Source of the DNA: an uncultured Sphingomonadaceae bacterium
GTDB taxonomy: Bacteria; Pseudomonadota; Alphaproteobacteria; Sphingomonadales; Sphingomonadaceae
DNA: 64,000 nt
Direction of reading: 5' to 3'
NCBI GenBank assembly: GCA_947499255.1
Contig: CANMNF010000001.1
Location: 186,001-250,000 of the forward strand
Under the pieces are notes generated by a model. That model was not told where the DNA came from. It ran no database searches and worked only from the letters and a program-made list of their open reading frames with translations. Numbering within the stretch: the first letter of the stretch is position 1; each line of letters starts with the position of its first letter. The translations under genes and the position numbers were made by a program. Shown here in pieces: positions 30,988 to 39,113 of this stretch.

Positions 30988-32643
30988 ATGGCTGGCAGCA
31001 GCAAATCATCAGATCTTTTTATCGAATGTCTCGAAGCAGAAGGCGTTGAGTATATTTTTGGCGTTCCCGGTGAAGAGAATCTGGACTTTCTGGAAAGCCT
31101 TTCCAACTCCACGCAGATCAAGCTGATCCTCACCCGCCATGAACAAGGCGCGGGCTTTATGGCGGCAACCTATGGCCGCCACACTGGCAAAACGGGCGTG
31201 TGCATCGCAACGCTTGGGCCGGGCGCAACCAACTTTGTGACCGCCGCTGCCTATGCGCAATTGGGCGGGATGCCGATGATGATGATCACCGGCCAGAAAC
31301 CTATCAAAAAGTCCAAGCAGGGCCGTTTCCAGATCCTCGATGTGGTGGCGATGATGGAACCGATCACGAAATACACCCATCAATTGGCCGCCGGTGACAA
31401 TATCCCCAGCCGCGTGCGCGAAGGTTTCCGCCTGGCTGAGGAAGAAAAGCCCGGCGCAGTGCACCTCGAACTGCCTGAAGATATTGCCGAAGAACCGGCC
31501 ACCACCCGCCCGATCAAAGCATCGGTGGCGCGCCGTCCATCTGCTGAACCCAAGGCGGTGCGCCTCGCGGTGGAAGCTTTGGAAAAGGCGAGCAATCCGG
31601 TGCTTGTTATTGGAGCGGGAGCGAACCGCAAGCTGACCGGGCGGATGCTCAATCAGTTTATTGAAAAGACCGGTATTCCCTTTGTCACCACGCAAATGGG
31701 CAAAGGCGTGATCGATGAACGCCATCCGCTATTCCTGGGGTGTGCCGCGCTGTCCGCCGGCGATTTCTGCCACCGCGCGATTGAGGATGCCGATTGCATC
31801 GTCAATATCGGCCATGACGTGATCGAAAAGCCGCCTTTCTTCATGAACGACGATGAAGTCACGGTGATCCACGTATCAACCCGCACGGCGGAAGTTGATC
31901 CAGTATATTTCCCGCAGATCGAAGTGATCGGCGATATCGCCAACGCGATTTGGCAGATCAAGGAAGACATCGTTCCGCAGGGCAAGTGGAGCTTCGATAA
32001 GATGCTCGATTATCGCAAGGCCGATGTCGCGCATACTGAGCCTTTGGCGAAGGATGACCGCTTCCCGATCTTCCCGCCGCATCTGGTGCAGCAGGTCCGC
32101 GATAGTCAGCCTGAAGATGGCATAATTTGCCTCGATAATGGGGTGTACAAAATCTGGTTCGCTCGCGGATATGAAGCGTATCTGCCCAACACCGTGCTGC
32201 TCGATAATGCGCTCGCCACAATGGGCGCAGGCCTGCCGTCTGCGATGATGAGCGCGATGCTCTATCCAGAGCGAAAGGTCATGGCGATCTGCGGCGATGG
32301 CGGCTTTATGATGAACAGCCAGGAGATGGAAACCGCGGTGCGCCTCGGCCTCAATCTCACCGTGCTGATCCTCAATGACAGCGCCTATGGCATGATCCGT
32401 TGGAAGCAGGCGAATATGGGCTTTAAGGATTATGGCCTGACCTATGACAATCCCGATTTCGTCAAATATGCTGAAAGCTATGGCGCGCATGGTCACCGGG
32501 TAGAATCCAGTGCACATCTGACCGAAGTGTTGGCGCATTGCCGCGATACGCCGGGCGTGCATTTGATTGATTGCCCGGTCGATTATTCGGAAAACGACCA
32601 CATTCTCAATCACGAGATCAAAGAGCTGAGCAAAAAGCTTTGA
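30988..32643 (+). CDS. Acetolactate synthase-like ThDP enzyme (large subunit)
   Basis: 551-residue thiamine-diphosphate enzyme. Catalytic glutamate lies in LTRHEQGAGFMAATYGR; the ThDP/Mg motif is CGDGGFMMNSQEM ending at LILNDSAYGM. The N-terminus YIFGVPGEENLDFLESL is common to acetolactate synthase-like proteins that lack a regulatory subunit. No ilvN is next to it. Instead an aldehyde dehydrogenase follows, 114 bases downstream, which hints at a catabolic role (2-keto acid or aldehyde metabolism) rather than valine synthesis; that is inference. AGGGGG precedes the ATG. Confidence 0.88.
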   Translation: MAGSSKSSDLFIECLEAEGVEYIFGVPGEENLDFLESLSNSTQIKLILTRHEQGAGFMAATYGRHTGKTGVCIATLGPGATNFVTAAAYAQLGGMPMMMITGQKPIKKSKQGRFQILDVVAMMEPITKYTHQLAAGDNIPSRVREGFRLAEEEKPGAVHLELPEDIAEEPATTRPIKASVARRPSAEPKAVRLAVEALEKASNPVLVIGAGANRKLTGRMLNQFIEKTGIPFVTTQMGKGVIDERHPLFLGCAALSAGDFCHRAIEDADCIVNIGHDVIEKPPFFMNDDEVTVIHVSTRTAEVDPVYFPQIEVIGDIANAIWQIKEDIVPQGKWSFDKMLDYRKADVAHTEPLAKDDRFPIFPPHLVQQVRDSQPEDGIICLDNGVYKIWFARGYEAYLPNTVLLDNALATMGAGLPSAMMSAMLYPERKVMAICGDGGFMMNSQEMETAVRLGLNLTVLILNDSAYGMIRWKQANMGFKDYGLTYDNPDFVKYAESYGAHGHRVESSAHLTEVLAHCRDTPGVHLIDCPVDYSENDHILNHEIKELSKKL

Positions 32644-32650
32644 TACCGTT

Positions 32651-32747
32651 CCCCTCCCTTCACCGGGAGGGGGCAAGGGGTGGGCGCGAATTAGCTGAGC
32701 GCCCACTATACAGTCCCACCCCCGGCCCCTCCTGAAAATGGGAGGGG
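32651..32747. repeat. REP-like composite palindrome, second copy of the atp-operon type
   Basis: Hairpins CCCCTCCC-TTCACC-GGGAGGGG (32651-32672), GTGGGCGC/GCGCCCAC (32680-32706) and CCCCTCC/GGAGGGG (32726-32747), with GGGGTGGG and CCCACCCC blocks between them. The outer arms and the block order match the element at 11059-11172, while the central hairpin differs. It fills most of the gap between the ThDP enzyme and the aldehyde dehydrogenase. Confidence 0.8.
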
Positions 32748-32757
32748 GGAGAGTAAG

Positions 32758-34191
32758 ATGCCTACACTCAAAGACACCTATCCGCTCTATCTCAACAACA
32801 AAGCCGCGCAGCCCAATACCGATCTTGAAGTGACGGACAAGTACACTGGCGAAGTGGCGTTTCGCTGCGCGCTGGCAACGACCGATGTAATTGAAGAGGC
32901 GATTGCAGGCGCGGTCCGCGCAGCTGAGCCGATGGCGCGCATGGCGTCTTATGAAAAGCAGCAAGTGCTCGAACATTGCGTCACGCGTTTTCGTGAACGG
33001 TTTGATGAGCTGGCCTATGCTTTGTGTGTTGAGGCGGGCAAGCCGATCAACGATGCCGAGGGCGAAGTTACCCGGCTGATCGATACGTTCAAAATTGCGG
33101 CGGAAGAATCGACGCGCAATTATGGCGAAGTCCAGCCGCTCGACATTTCACCGCGTGCGAAGGGGTATATGGGCATGTGGAAGCGCGTGCCGATTGGGCC
33201 GTGCTCGTTCATTTCACCGTTCAATTTCCCGCTCAATCTGGCCGCGCACAAGATTGCGCCAGCGATTGCTGTTGGCTGCCCATTCGTAATGAAGCCTGCC
33301 AGCAAAACGCCGCTTGGCGCGATCATTATGGGCGAAGTTTTGGCTGAGACGGACCTGCCCGAAGGCGCGTTCTCGATCCTGCCTGCCAGCCGCGATGGTG
33401 CCGATCTGTTTACCGTGGACGAACGGCTTAAACTGCTCAGCTTCACCGGTTCTCCCGGCGTTGGTTGGGACTTGAAAGCGAAGGCGGGCAAGAAGCCTGT
33501 TATTCTGGAGCTGGGCGGAAATGCCGCGGTGATCGTAGACAAGGATGCCGATCTGAACCACGCGATGGAGCGGATTATTTTCGGTGCGTTTTACCAGTCA
33601 GGACAAAGCTGCATCGGTGTGCAACGCATCATCGTTCACGAAGATATTTATGACACCTTCAAAGACATGCTCGTTACCAAAACGGCGACTTTGATTGCGG
33701 GCGATCCCAAGGACAAATCGACCTTTATCGGCCCAATGATTTCGGAAAAAGAAGCCAGCCGTTTGAAAGGCTGGATCGATGATGCGGTGGCTGATGGCGC
33801 AAGCTTGCTATGCGGCGGCAATCTGGAAGGCGCGATGTTGGAGGCGACTTTGCTCGAAGGCGTGGCGCGTGGCTGCGATGCGGTGACCGAAGAAGCGTTT
33901 GGCCCGCTCGCCATCCTGTCCAAATTCTCCAATTGGGATGATGCGATGGCGGAGGTGAATGATAGCAAATTCGGCCTGCAAGCGGGCATCTTTACCAGCG
34001 ATATTCACCAGGTCCTCGATGCGTGGGATACGCTCGATGTTGGCGGCGTGGTGGTGAACGATGTCTCGTCTTACCGGGTGGACAATATGCCATATGGCGG
34101 CGTGAAGGATTCAGGCCTTGGGCGCGAAGGCATCCGCTTTGCGATGGAAGATATGACCGAAATTCGCAATCTGGTGATCCGGCGAGTTTGA
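32758..34191 (+). CDS. NAD(P)-dependent aldehyde dehydrogenase
   Basis: 477-residue enzyme of the ALDH superfamily that oxidises aldehydes to acids. Catalytic cysteine is in YQSGQSCIGVQRI; the general-base glutamate is in VILELGGNAAV; the cofactor region is FNFPLNLAAHKIAPAIA with LLSFTGSPGVGW. The C-terminal DNMPYGGVKDSGLGREG is normal. The SCIGVQR form resembles lactaldehyde/glyceraldehyde-type ALDHs, but the substrate is not certain. ATG at 32758 immediately follows the palindromic repeat, with GGGGGGAGAG as ribosome binding site. Confidence 0.92.
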   Translation: MPTLKDTYPLYLNNKAAQPNTDLEVTDKYTGEVAFRCALATTDVIEEAIAGAVRAAEPMARMASYEKQQVLEHCVTRFRERFDELAYALCVEAGKPINDAEGEVTRLIDTFKIAAEESTRNYGEVQPLDISPRAKGYMGMWKRVPIGPCSFISPFNFPLNLAAHKIAPAIAVGCPFVMKPASKTPLGAIIMGEVLAETDLPEGAFSILPASRDGADLFTVDERLKLLSFTGSPGVGWDLKAKAGKKPVILELGGNAAVIVDKDADLNHAMERIIFGAFYQSGQSCIGVQRIIVHEDIYDTFKDMLVTKTATLIAGDPKDKSTFIGPMISEKEASRLKGWIDDAVADGASLLCGGNLEGAMLEATLLEGVARGCDAVTEEAFGPLAILSKFSNWDDAMAEVNDSKFGLQAGIFTSDIHQVLDAWDTLDVGGVVVNDVSSYRVDNMPYGGVKDSGLGREGIRFAMEDMTEIRNLVIRRV

Positions 34192-34216
34192 TCTCCAGCC
34201 AATCCCAATCGGGCCG

Positions 34217-35191
34217 CTACTCCTTTTCGTAAAAGGCGCGGCGCGATTCTTTGGTTGCGGTGGGAAAGTCGGCGGGGATGGGCAGCGTTACATCGCCCGT
34301 TGCGGCCCACTCGGCCCCGCGCGCTAGCGAAGTCATCAGGCCAACGCCTTCAAACGCGGCTTCATCATGGCCCAATGTCAGGTGAAATACCCGGCCTTTG
34401 CCGTAATCGATCACCATCATGGCCGGTTCATGCCGGTCAGTTGGCGCGTTATCGGCCTGCTCCTTACATGTGGCCAGCACTGTCATAGCAATAGCGGGGC
34501 CACGCAGCTTGGCGTAACATTCATCTTCTGAAGCCATCCAAACGCTCGGCATTCCGCGCGTAATCGGGTGATCGGCAACGCGCAATGTGATCGGGAAAGC
34601 ATGACGCGGCCCATGCGCGCCTGCGTCACCGGGGGCATCATCGCGCACCAGTTCACCGCCATTGGTGTAATAGACATACGGGCCGTCATTCTCATCACGG
34701 TCACCCCAGCCGCCAAGTCCGGCCATCCGGTTGTATTCCGGCCAATCGGGAAAAGCATTGTTCGCGGCGTGCACACTAACAAAGCCGCCACCGCCTGCAA
34801 CGAACGTTTCGAATTTGCGCTGTGTTGCTTTGGGCCAATTTGCGGTGCGCCAGCCGAAATTGGAGATGACCACATCATAGCGCGAGAAATCTGGTGAGAA
34901 GCTGGGATCGTTAAGCGGCTTTTCAAAATTGCCCGATGGCGGCAGATTGGCATGGGCAAGGTATTGTGCTTCTCGCTCTGCCTGCCAGAGATAGGCGGTG
35001 CGCGCGATTTCAACTTCGAACTTGCCCGTTTCTACCAGATGATCGCGCATCATAATCGTGGATTTGGGCCACACACCGTGATTGTTTTGCCCATCGATAA
35101 TCAGGGCGCGGATATTCTCCTGTTCCTGCGCGATGGTGGACGGGGTAAGAAGCGCGAAAAGGACAAGACTGGCGAGTAAGCGAGCAAACAT
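34217..35191 (-). CDS. ThuA-domain secreted protein
   Basis: 324-residue protein with a signal peptide (LLASLVLFALLTPSTIA). The ThuA/glutamine-amidotransferase-like domain has RALIIDGQNNHGVWPKS, YDVVISNFGWR, GGGGFVSVHAANNAFPDWPE and VFHLTLGHDEAAF. The family occurs in trehalose or glycan utilisation proteins; the activity is generally undefined. ATG 35191 is used; a GTG two codons earlier is possible. Convergent with the aldehyde dehydrogenase (25-base gap). Confidence 0.85.
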   Translation of the reverse strand: MFARLLASLVLFALLTPSTIAQEQENIRALIIDGQNNHGVWPKSTIMMRDHLVETGKFEVEIARTAYLWQAEREAQYLAHANLPPSGNFEKPLNDPSFSPDFSRYDVVISNFGWRTANWPKATQRKFETFVAGGGGFVSVHAANNAFPDWPEYNRMAGLGGWGDRDENDGPYVYYTNGGELVRDDAPGDAGAHGPRHAFPITLRVADHPITRGMPSVWMASEDECYAKLRGPAIAMTVLATCKEQADNAPTDRHEPAMMVIDYGKGRVFHLTLGHDEAAFEGVGLMTSLARGAEWAATGDVTLPIPADFPTATKESRRAFYEKE

Positions 35192-35259
35192 ATGCACAAT
35201 ATGACGCGGTCGCTCAGGCTTGGCAACGATGGCAAAGCTTTGCTGCGCGAGGGAGGCGC

Positions 35260-36102
35260 TTAGCCTGCGCCGCTGCGCTTTGTCACCCAGGCATAACCGC
35301 GCCCCCCGATCAGGCGTTCTTCTGCATATTCGTTGCGCGCACCGATTGCATCCACTGCGGCCACAACGCCGGGGAATTGCGCAGGCGTGACATCATCGAA
35401 CACCACCATATCGCCTGTATCCTGCATTTGCGCGATGGCGGCAAATTCGCTGAGCACGTCCGCTTCAAGATGTTGCGCATCGAGATAGGCGAAGTTGACG
35501 CGCGCCATGCCGATTTTACCCACCTGATCCAGCGTGTCGCCTTGCACAAATGTGATCCGGTCCATCAACGTGCCCCATGGTGCCAGCAGTTCGCGCCGGG
35601 TTTTGCGTCCTTCCAGATCATCGATGCAATTCCAGTAAATCGGGGTGAGGTGCGGCAGGCGGTCAATGGTTACGATATGGCCCGGTGTTGCGGCATCTTC
35701 TAACGCTTTGGCCATACACAATGCCGAAAACCCGCGCGCTGTGCCGGTTTCCACGATGCCCACATGGCGCGGATTTTCACGGGCAATATAGGCGCGCAGC
35801 AAGCTGTACAGCAATCGCCCATGGTCATAACCAAGCGCGCTTTTCTTGCGGACGATCTGCGTATGCAGAGCCAGATTATCCAGCCATTCCCGATCTACCG
35901 CAAAGCCTGTTTGCGCCTCCAGCGCCTCAATTTCCGGGTATGTTCTTTTGGCTGCTGCTGCGGCAAGCGCGTGAAATTCCTCCTCAGTTCCCGAAGGCGC
36001 ATCCACCAAAGGATCGCGGTTCCAGCGCGCATCAAGCTTATCATTGAGGCCAAAGCGCAATTGACGATACGCCTGATGACCAAGGACGCGAAGTGCGGAC
36101 AC
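35260..36102 (-). CDS. Class I SAM-dependent methyltransferase-like protein
   Basis: 280-residue protein. A glycine-rich SAM motif lies in VGIVETGTARGFSALCMAKAL, followed by GHIVTIDRLPH (acidic residue after strand 2) and VNFAYLDAQHLEADV. This is the Methyltransf_24-like layout seen in sugar or antibiotic O-methyltransferases and capsule proteins; substrate unknown. GTG 36102 is chosen because AGGAAGGGG lies upstream, but that sequence is also the 3' arm of a terminator-like hairpin, so expression may be controlled there. The frame continues upstream through the hairpin to 36162. Confidence 0.78.
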   Translation of the reverse strand: MSALRVLGHQAYRQLRFGLNDKLDARWNRDPLVDAPSGTEEEFHALAAAAAKRTYPEIEALEAQTGFAVDREWLDNLALHTQIVRKKSALGYDHGRLLYSLLRAYIARENPRHVGIVETGTARGFSALCMAKALEDAATPGHIVTIDRLPHLTPIYWNCIDDLEGRKTRRELLAPWGTLMDRITFVQGDTLDQVGKIGMARVNFAYLDAQHLEADVLSEFAAIAQMQDTGDMVVFDDVTPAQFPGVVAAVDAIGARNEYAEERLIGGRGYAWVTKRSGAG

Positions 36103-36159
36103 AAAAAACCCCTTCCTGCAAAACTTAGCCAACAGTGTCAGCGAGTAAGCAGGAAGGGG
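36103..36159 (-). terminator. Terminator-like hairpin overlapping the next gene's ribosome binding site
   Basis: Perfect 11-base arms CCCCTTCCTGC and GCAGGAAGGGG (36149-36159 and 36109-36119 read on the minus strand), a 29-base loop, then six T residues on the minus strand (36108-36103), directly followed by the GTG of the methyltransferase gene. It would end transcription from the small genes upstream, and the GGAAGGGG of the second arm is the only visible ribosome binding site for the next gene. Confidence 0.7.
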
Positions 36160-36212
36160 CAATCATTGTTGGCACCAGATTGGAGCGATTGGCAAATTGG
36201 AGCGCTTGGCGG

Positions 36213-36575
36213 CTATCCTTCTTCCAGCAACAGCAATTCGCACGTCACTTTGAGCACTTGCGGCTCCACGGTGTGTTCAACTGCCGTCACCGCAGCATCG
36301 GCGACCAGAAAACCGGGAATGGTGAATTCATGATCGGGCAGGAGAGCGATGAAACATTCGCCCGCCTCCACTGCTTCATCGCCGTGAAATTCCAACGTGT
36401 AGCGATGGCGCGATCCGGCAAAGGTGATGCTGGCCCACGGTTTTTCATCATGCGCGGTAATGCACCCCTTTCCCTCGGCGAGGGCGATCAAGGCGCGGGC
36501 AAGTTGGCCACCGGTACCAAGGCGGCGCGGGCGGCTATTGGCGCTTTGTGCGGGGGCTTTATCATCCATATACAT
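36213..36575 (-). CDS. Hypothetical protein
   Basis: 120-residue soluble protein, start at ATG 36575 or 36569. After a polar N-terminus (SANSRPRRLGTGGQLARAL) it has ASITFAGSRHRYTLEFHGDEAVEAG and ends in an acidic LLLLEEG. Nothing in it points to a known domain; similar short proteins occur in sphingomonads. It overlaps the upstream small gene by 14 bases, so the two are probably translated from one message. Confidence 0.65.
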   Translation of the reverse strand: MYMDDKAPAQSANSRPRRLGTGGQLARALIALAEGKGCITAHDEKPWASITFAGSRHRYTLEFHGDEAVEAGECFIALLPDHEFTIPGFLVADAAVTAVEHTVEPQVLKVTCELLLLEEG

Positions 36576-36777
36576 TGGCAGTTTCCCGGTATTCGTTCAT
36601 GAAATGTTCCACTTTTTTCTCGGTATTGGGGCGAGGGATGCGGCCCATGCGCAGATCGAGCACGAAGCGCGGATCCTTGGTGGCGAGGCGGCCAAATTTG
36701 GTCGCGGGCATTCTTGTATGGCGGAGGAAAACCTCAATTTTTCGAATGAGCATGATGGGCAGATCCTGTTCGTTCAT
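36562..36777 (-). CDS. Small helix-turn-helix-like regulator
   Basis: 71-residue basic protein. The segment RMPATKFGRLATKDPRFVLD followed by LRMGRIPRPNTEKKVEHFM looks like a small DNA-binding helix-turn-helix of the kind seen in YdaS/Cro-like proteins of sphingomonads. It diverges from the S24 repressor-like gene (145-base gap), and its end overlaps the hypothetical gene by 14 bases. No partner toxin can be named. Confidence 0.65.
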   Translation of the reverse strand: MNEQDLPIMLIRKIEVFLRHTRMPATKFGRLATKDPRFVLDLRMGRIPRPNTEKKVEHFMNEYRETANVYG

Positions 36778-36846
36778 GGGCGTTCAGCGGTTCGGTTCGG
36801 GCCGAGTGCGTTTGGCGACTCGATGACCCAAGAGTTGCTGTTCAAA

Positions 36847-36880
36847 TCCTACTTGTCTAGGAAAAATACTTCGTGTAGGA
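36847..36880. promoter_or_regulatory. Possible operator between divergent regulator genes
   Basis: The hexamer TCCTAC (36847-36852) pairs as an inverted repeat with TAGGA at 36858-36862 and again with GTAGGA at 36875-36880. The cluster lies 43-76 bases before the S24 protein gene and about 70 bases before the divergent small regulator. A binding site for either regulator is a guess. Confidence 0.3.
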
Positions 36881-36922
36881 AGATTCTGGTAACCACACCC
36901 TACGGACTGCAGGGAATTAACT

Positions 36923-37573
36923 ATGAACACACGGGAAAAGCTTGCCGATTTGGCACAGAAACGCGGCAGCTCGTTGGCGGCTTTGTCGCGGATGATCGGG
37001 CGTAACCCGTCATATCTTCAGCAATATATCACCAAAGGCAGCCCGCGAAAGCTTGAGGAAGAGGATCGCCGCCATCTCGCGCAGTTTTTTGATGTGGACG
37101 AATCGGAATTGGGTGCGCCAGAGGAAAAATCCTACGATTTGTCAGCGGCGGTAAAATCCGGGCTGCGGGGAGACTGGATTGATGTGCCGCGCCTGGCTGT
37201 TGATGTCTCTGCCGGGCCGGGTGCTTCGAGCGCGGATGAAGTGCCTTTCGATGCCTTCCGCTTCAGCCGCAAATGGCTGGCCGAGCAGGGCCTTGAAGGC
37301 GCGCAGCTTTCCGCCATCCGCGTGGTCGGCGATTCGATGGAGCCGCTTTTGCGCGAAGGCGATGAAGTGCTGGTCGATCGCCGGACACAACCTTTTCGCG
37401 AAGGCATCCACGTGGTGCGCCTTGGCGATACGCTGGTGGTGAAACGTGTGACGAGCAATGGAGGAGGGCAGTTCTCGCTGCTTTCCCAAAACCTTGCCTA
37501 TCCACCAATGCAGGTGAGCGCGGATGATTGCGCGATTATCGGGCGGGTGGTGTGGAAGAGCGGGCGGTTGTGA
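36923..37573 (+). CDS. S24-family LexA/CI-like regulator
   Basis: 216-residue protein. The N-terminal 60 residues form an XRE-like helix-turn-helix (LADLAQKRGSSLAALSRMIG, SYLQQYITKGSP); the C-terminal half is an S24 peptidase/dimerisation domain with Ser138 in VVGDSMEPLL and Lys174 in TLVVKRV. An Ala-Gly cleavage site is not evident, but DVSAGPGASS at about 94-103 is the usual linker position. Similar chromosomal proteins are widespread in alphaproteobacteria and need not be phage repressors. Divergent from the small HTH gene. Confidence 0.88.
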   Translation: MNTREKLADLAQKRGSSLAALSRMIGRNPSYLQQYITKGSPRKLEEEDRRHLAQFFDVDESELGAPEEKSYDLSAAVKSGLRGDWIDVPRLAVDVSAGPGASSADEVPFDAFRFSRKWLAEQGLEGAQLSAIRVVGDSMEPLLREGDEVLVDRRTQPFREGIHVVRLGDTLVVKRVTSNGGGQFSLLSQNLAYPPMQVSADDCAIIGRVVWKSGRL

Positions 37574-37628
37574 ACGCGAGGCACCAAATGACCTTGCGCA
37601 CGCGCGGCCCAATGACCAAAAAGAGGAC

Positions 37629-38294
37629 ATGACCAACCCATCTCCCATCCGCGCGGCAATCCTGCCTGTCACACCGTTTGAGCAGAATTGCTCGCTAATC
37701 TGGTGCACCAAGACAAACAAAGCTGCATTGGTCGATCCGGGTGGTGATCTGGATAAGCTTAAAGCCGGGGTCGCGAAGGCGGGGGTGGAGCTGGAGAAGA
37801 TTCTGCTCACTCACGGCCATGCTGATCATTGCGGGCAGGCGGGGATGCTGGCCGATGAGCTGGGCCTACCCATCGAAGGTCCGCATGAGGCCGACCGGTT
37901 CTGGATCAGCCGCCTTGATGAAGACGGCCCGCGTTTCGGCATGCAATGTGCGGTGTTTGAACCCACGCGCTGGCTGGATGATGGCGATACGGTGACGGTG
38001 GGCGAGGTCACGATGGATGTGATCCATTGCCCCGGCCACACGCCCGGCCATGTGGTGTTCGTGCATAAGGATGCCGCTTTTGCCTTTGTCGGCGATGTCT
38101 TGTTCCAAGGCTCTATCGGACGCACCGATTTCCCGATGAGCAATCATCAGGATTTGATCGACGCGATCACGCAAAAGCTTTGGCCGCTGGGTGATGACAT
38201 CACTTTTGTGCCCGGGCACGGACCCACCAGCACATTTGGCAAGGAACGCGCGAGCAACCCGTTTGTCGGCGATGCGGCCTTGGCCAAAGCGTAA
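37629..38294 (+). CDS. MBL-fold metallo-hydrolase (glyoxalase II-like)
   Basis: 221-residue zinc or iron hydrolase. The HxHxDH motif is LTHGHADHCGQ, preceded by FEQNCSLIWC and ALVDPGGDLDKL; further metal ligands are in CPGHTPGHVVFVH, FVGDVLFQGSIGRTDFP and FVPGHGPTSTFGKE. Members act on S-hydroxyacyl glutathione or related thioesters; the substrate is not settled. ATG 37629 has AAGAGGAC directly before it, 55 bases after the S24 gene. Confidence 0.92.
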   Translation: MTNPSPIRAAILPVTPFEQNCSLIWCTKTNKAALVDPGGDLDKLKAGVAKAGVELEKILLTHGHADHCGQAGMLADELGLPIEGPHEADRFWISRLDEDGPRFGMQCAVFEPTRWLDDGDTVTVGEVTMDVIHCPGHTPGHVVFVHKDAAFAFVGDVLFQGSIGRTDFPMSNHQDLIDAITQKLWPLGDDITFVPGHGPTSTFGKERASNPFVGDAALAKA

Positions 38295-38307
38295 GCCGCG
38301 CGAAAGC

Positions 38308-38703
38308 TTAGATCACTTTCGCCACGACCAGCACCGCCGCGATAGCCCAGCCAAGCAGCAGCGCCATTGTGCCCAAAATGCCAAACATGCGCAGCTTGCC
38401 GGGTTTATCCGCTTCCATGCCAAACATATGCATGATGCGCGCGAGGAAATAGACCGCCGCGCTCACAGCAAGCACGATGCCGCCGCGCCCGCTAAGTTCG
38501 AGGACGAGGATCAGAATAAGCGCAAAGGGCGTGAACTCGACATAATTGGCATGGGCGCGCATCCGCTTGATCACCCAGGTATCACCGCCATCACCAAGCG
38601 CAACTTTGCCAGCCCCGCGCGCTTGTCCGCAGCGCACCGCAAGCCACAGGTTTATAATGGCTGCAGCTGCAGCGGCGCATAATGTAATGGACAAGTCTGG
38701 CAT
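38308..38703 (-). CDS. MAPEG-family membrane protein
   Basis: 131-residue protein with four transmembrane helices. The conserved region is KRMRAHANYVEFTPFALILI with FLARIMHMFGM, typical of bacterial MAPEG (membrane-associated eicosanoid and glutathione metabolism) proteins. It may conjugate or detoxify with glutathione; no substrate is known. Convergent with the MBL hydrolase (13-base gap). Confidence 0.9.
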   Translation of the reverse strand: MPDLSITLCAAAAAAIINLWLAVRCGQARGAGKVALGDGGDTWVIKRMRAHANYVEFTPFALILILVLELSGRGGIVLAVSAAVYFLARIMHMFGMEADKPGKLRMFGILGTMALLLGWAIAAVLVVAKVI

Positions 38704-38904
38704 GGTTTGAGGCCCCCGTTTTCTTTATAATCTTGGACAAGCTGCATAGAGTGGACCTCGCGCGCTTGCAACGCGGCGAAAACCCGGTATAGCGCGCGCC
38801 TTCGCCGCTTCCTTGGAAGGTTTGTCACTGCGCTTGCGCGCTTCGTGCCTATCGCCTAGGGCGGCTACCGAAACACTTAATGAATTCAAGGAACAGGTGC
38901 CACA

Positions 38905-39087
38905 ATGGCTGTCCCTAAAAGAAAAGTATCGCCGCATCGCCGGGGCAATCGCCGGGGTCATGATTCGTTGAAGGCAGAAGCCTTCCACGAGTGCTCCAAT
39001 TGTGGTGAGCTTAAACGCCCGCACATGATGTGTGGTGCGTGTGGCCATTATAACGGTCGTTTGATCCTCGAGCCCAAGGGCCTTTGA
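38905..39087 (+). CDS. rpmF: Ribosomal protein L32
   Basis: 60-residue 50S protein: [20 protein letters not shown] at the N-terminus, then the zinc-ribbon cysteines in [20 protein letters not shown]. This is the zinc-binding form. GGAACAGG precedes ATG. First gene of the fatty-acid/phospholipid unit rpmF-plsX-fabH-ihfA-merR, an order common in alphaproteobacteria. Confidence 0.98.
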   Translation: MAVPKRKVSPHRRGNRRGHDSLKAEAFHECSNCGELKRPHMMCGACGHYNGRLILEPKGL

Positions 39088-39113
39088 GCCCTTCGAGATA
39101 AGGAAAGTATCGC

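Noticed and set aside
36923-37573. S24/LexA-like gene as evidence for a prophage
   Set aside because: No integrase, terminase, capsid or attachment-site duplication is nearby; similar genes are ordinary chromosomal genes in alphaproteobacteria.
38725-39048. 107-codon minus-strand open frame over the rpmF leader
   Set aside because: Half of it lies antisense to rpmF; the remainder (GDRHEARKRSDKPSKEAAK) has no convincing start or homologue that I recognise.
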